Shown here: piece after piece, positions 61,802-64,000 of the stretch | Layout of the letters: every line of letters begins with the position of its first letter | Numbering within the stretch: the first letter of the stretch is position 1 | Assembly (NCBI GenBank): GCA_958370325.1 | Contig: CATXJW010000004.1 | Span: 23,016 to 87,015, forward strand | From: an uncultured Collinsella sp. | Lineage (GTDB): Bacteria; Actinomycetota; Coriobacteriia; Coriobacteriales; Coriobacteriaceae | Reading direction: 5' to 3' | DNA: 64,000 nt | Translations under genes and position numbers: made by a program | The notes under the pieces: model-generated | Told to the model about the DNA's origin: nothing | The model's database searches: none | The model's input: only the letters and a program-made list of their open reading frames with translations

Positions 61802-62224
61802 ATGCCCGATAAAAAGCCGACCGAAGAGTTGCTCAATGAGCTTCTCGATGCGCCGAACATCGATGGCTATATCAGGGAGCACGACTTTGCCGCCCCGTCG
61901 CTTTCGGACTACCTGAAGCAGCTGCTGCAGGAAAAGGGCTTGGAGCGCTCGCGCGTGGTTCGTATGGCCGATCTCAATGAGACCTTTGGCTATCAGATCT
62001 TTACCGGTGCGCGTCACCCGAGTCGCAATAAGGTGCTGCAGATTGCCTTTGCGATGGCGCTGACGCTCAAAGAGGCCAACCGTGCACTGACGGCTGCCGG
62101 GGTAAGCGTCCTTAACTGCAAGGATCGCCGTGATGCGATTATCATCTTTTGCATCGATCGCGGGTGTAGCCTCCAAAAGGTCAATGAAGAGCTGTATCGC
62201 TTTGGCGAGGAAACGGTGAGTTAG
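61802..62224 (+). CDS. XRE-like helix-turn-helix protein next to a Ser/Thr kinase
   Basis: 140 residues. LSDYLKQLLQEKGLERSRVVRMADLNETFGYQIFTGARHPSRNKVLQIAFAMALTLKEANRALTAAGV is a Cro/CI-like domain. The remainder, CKDRRDAIIIFCIDRGCSLQKVNEELYRFGEE, is a helical tail found in similar proteins beside kinases. The kinase gene follows 98 bases later; regulation by phosphorylation is a guess. GGGGAGGTG precedes ATG 61802. Confidence 0.8.
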   Translation: MPDKKPTEELLNELLDAPNIDGYIREHDFAAPSLSDYLKQLLQEKGLERSRVVRMADLNETFGYQIFTGARHPSRNKVLQIAFAMALTLKEANRALTAAGVSVLNCKDRRDAIIIFCIDRGCSLQKVNEELYRFGEETVS

Positions 62225-62322
62225 CGGCTGATATCTGAGCCGGCGGAGCTGCCGAACAAGGATGCAAACGAACGGGGCGCGGATGCCATGGAGCGTCTGC
62301 GCCCTGCGCTATGATGGAGGCT

Positions 62323-63702
62323 ATGGATACTCAGACCCCAACATATTTCGATGACGAGCTGACCGCAGCGCTTGCCGAGCACCTGGCGTCGCTCGATCGC
62401 GACGACAGCTATCGCGTGGAGCGTGTACTTAAGCGCTCGTCCGTTGAAACAACCGAGCTCGTGTACTTTGAAGGAACCGGTGGTGGTTCGCTCGGCCCCT
62501 TTGTCCGTAAACGCATCGATGCCTCGGCTCAAATCGGCGGGGCATACGAGCGTCTGCTTGCCGCTCAGCGGGCAGGCAGGCGTTTTGAGCACCTGCCCAG
62601 AATCGTCGATTGTCGTCGTGTGGGCGACGAGCTCAACGTGGTTATGGAATACATCGAAGGGGAGACGCTCGGGGCGCTGGTGGACCGTCTGGGGGCTACC
62701 CCCGATTATGCGCGTGAATTGTATCCTGCCCTATGCGATGCCGTGGGCGAGCTCCACGCCGGTTTTGCAATGGCGGGGGAGACGTCGGCGCCGGTGATCC
62801 ATCGCGACCTCAAGCCGTCGAATATCATCGTGACAGGTGCCAACTATACGCCTGATGACGGCCTGACGTTTTCGTCGCTGGTGATTATTGACTTGGGGAT
62901 CGCGCGCGTGTGGCGCGATGGCGCCGATGCAGACACCGTCAAGTTCGGCACGCGACCCTATGCGCCACCCGAGCAGTATGGGTTTGGGCAGACGAGCGTG
63001 CGCAGCGACGTCTACGCACTGGGCGCCCTGTTGTTCTTCTGCTTGACGGGAGTCGACCCTAAACCAGGGCTCGACATGCGCGAGCAATGCGAGGCGCGTG
63101 GCATTCCCACCCCACTTGCCGATGTCGTCTGCATGTCGATGGCGCTCGACCCGGCCAAGCGTTTTGCGAGTGCGGAAGCGTTGGGACGGGCGACGCGCAC
63201 GGCATACGATCTGAGCCGCCCCGTGCGGCCTCCTGCGCCTGCGCCTGTCCGTACTCCGGCCTCGGAGACGGTGTTGATGCTCCAAGGGCTCCAGAACCCC
63301 GCAGGGCTTCCTAGGCCTGCCGCCTCCGCTGCATGCGGTCTGCTCTCTCGCGTTCCGGAGTCTCTGGGGCGCATTTGGAATACGCTTGTCTGCTTCTCCC
63401 TACTTGTGTTCTTTGCCGGAAGTCACTTTGCCGTCTTTCACCCCACGGGAGCAAACCAAAGCTACCCGACGTGGTTTCTCATAATCGAGTATTTTTTCTT
63501 TGTTGATGGCCTTATGGTGCTTATGCATTTTGTGCTGCTCGATAAGCGCCGTCTTCGTCGGCGATTCGCACTGCTCGACAGCTATCGCGGCAAGAAACTC
63601 GCGAAACTCTGGCTCAAGGCATTGGGTGTGCTGCTCCTATGCATGATCGTCATAGCCGCGGTTGCCAATGCGACCGGCGTCGTCGATACCTCCGCTACCT
63701 AA
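62323..63702 (+). CDS. Membrane-bound serine/threonine protein kinase
   Basis: 459 residues. Catalytic loop VIHRDLKPSNIIV, metal loop LVIIDLGIARV (DLG instead of DFG), activation segment KFGTRPYAPPEQYG and subdomain IX RSDVYALGALLFF are intact. A Pro-rich linker and three membrane helices (LVCFSLLVFFAGSHFAVF, TWFLIIEYFFFVDGLMVL, GVLLLCMIVIAAVANA) follow. There is no PASTA domain, so it is not the PknB type. ATG 62323 has GGAGG very close; ATG 62311 is the alternative. Confidence 0.87.
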   Translation: MDTQTPTYFDDELTAALAEHLASLDRDDSYRVERVLKRSSVETTELVYFEGTGGGSLGPFVRKRIDASAQIGGAYERLLAAQRAGRRFEHLPRIVDCRRVGDELNVVMEYIEGETLGALVDRLGATPDYARELYPALCDAVGELHAGFAMAGETSAPVIHRDLKPSNIIVTGANYTPDDGLTFSSLVIIDLGIARVWRDGADADTVKFGTRPYAPPEQYGFGQTSVRSDVYALGALLFFCLTGVDPKPGLDMREQCEARGIPTPLADVVCMSMALDPAKRFASAEALGRATRTAYDLSRPVRPPAPAPVRTPASETVLMLQGLQNPAGLPRPAASAACGLLSRVPESLGRIWNTLVCFSLLVFFAGSHFAVFHPTGANQSYPTWFLIIEYFFFVDGLMVLMHFVLLDKRRLRRRFALLDSYRGKKLAKLWLKALGVLLLCMIVIAAVANATGVVDTSAT

Positions 63703-63705
63703 AAG

Positions 63706-63729
63706 AAAAGGGCCCCATTGGGGCCCTTT
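63706..63729. terminator. Bidirectional terminator between convergent genes
   Basis: AAAGGGCCCC and GGGGCCCTTT form a perfect palindromic stem around a 3-base loop, with A and T tracts on the outer sides. Confidence 0.88.
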
Positions 63730-63739
63730 GCAGTTGCGC

Positions 63740-64000
63740 TTAGATGCGGTTCATCTGAGCGGCGACTTTGTTGTACCAGTCCTGCCACGTGGGCGGGCAG
63801 TACTTTTTGGCCGCTGCCGGGGTAAGGGTGGAGCCGTAGTTGGCGCCCAGATAGGCAACGTGAGCGGAGATGCCCTCGCTCCAGCTGCCAAAGCTGCGCC
63901 AACCGCCGCCACGGGCACTCCAGCCCCAGGCGTTGTAAGAATTGGCGCAATAAGCACCCTTGGTGCTCTCGATGCAGGCGATGGCGGGGGACCAACGGGG
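63740..64000 (-). CDS. C-terminal part of a glucosaminidase/lysozyme-like cell-wall protein (partial)
   Basis: The minus-strand frame ends at TAA 63740 and runs off the right edge, so the start is not seen. The visible 86 residues include IACIESTKGAYCANSYNAWG, WRSFGSWSEGISAHVAYLGA and KYCPPTWQDWYNKVAAQMNR. This pattern (ES...C...NAWGW...F.SW..GI..H..Y) is typical of the glucosaminidase/transglycosylase-like domain at the end of secreted peptidoglycan hydrolases. Confidence 0.75.
   Translation of the reverse strand, partial: PRWSPAIACIESTKGAYCANSYNAWGWSARGGGWRSFGSWSEGISAHVAYLGANYGSTLTPAAAKKYCPPTWQDWYNKVAAQMNRI

Overview
The window reads as a chromosomal segment of a high-GC gut actinomycete of the class Coriobacteriia, most likely Collinsella or a close relative. 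The basis is strong G/C preference at third codon positions, long spurious antisense frames, frequent GTG/TTG starts with good ribosome sites, a lysA-dapA fusion, a DUF3793/flavodoxin pair and many PTS/HAD/sugar-kinase genes. This is inference from gene content; there is no rRNA marker. I saw no tRNA, rRNA or CRISPR array.

Layout. 1-4360: end of a probable Gfo/Idh oxidoreductase, endonuclease IV, and a polar amino acid ABC transporter whose permease carries an extra N-terminal secreted domain. 4381-5883: an IS3-family element sitting in the loop of that operon's bidirectional terminator. 5932-10356: flavodoxin and DUF3793, a metal-binding HMA protein behind a CsoR-like site, a YolD/Y-family polymerase pair behind a LexA box, and a short Fe-ADH-like protein. 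10556-15226: pgi, then a minus-strand trio encoding an unknown protein, a ClpP-like protease and a VirD4/TraG-like ATPase. 15713-17278: two HAD phosphatases.

17429-28817 is an eleven-gene catabolic cluster: GntR regulator, YfcC permease, two amidohydrolases, FrlC-like epimerase, FrlB-like deglycase, two FrlD-like kinases, YjbQ, BtpA/SgcQ and an FGGY kinase. A promoter and a perfect palindromic operator lie before the permease. It resembles fructoselysine catabolism but carries several genes that pathway does not need. It is the best candidate here for an undescribed system.

28897-33623: TatD and TcdA, a probable small RNA, an ArsR/SdpI pair and EttA. 33904-35401: an AT-rich acquired pair, a Tat-exported cysteine peptidase-like protein and a lipoprotein. 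35456-43034: two low-complexity proteins, then a LicT-type antiterminator with a PTS IIBC, a ceramidase-like hydrolase and an AEC transporter. 43058-46184: a decayed zone with a dead gene, a frameshifted ABC exporter, a fragment copied from the 36902 gene and a small TA-like pair.

46319-58633: core metabolism (NAD synthetase, aminotransferase, lactate dehydrogenase, an alpha/beta hydrolase bracketed by direct repeats, NdpA) and a lysine/meso-DAP locus: dapH, dapB and a lysA-dapA fusion under a lysine riboswitch, with a divergent M20 deacetylase. 58736-64000: HigBA, a small membrane protein, EcsC, another decayed stretch, a FxLYD protein, an HTH plus Ser/Thr kinase pair, and the C-terminal end of a glucosaminidase-like protein.
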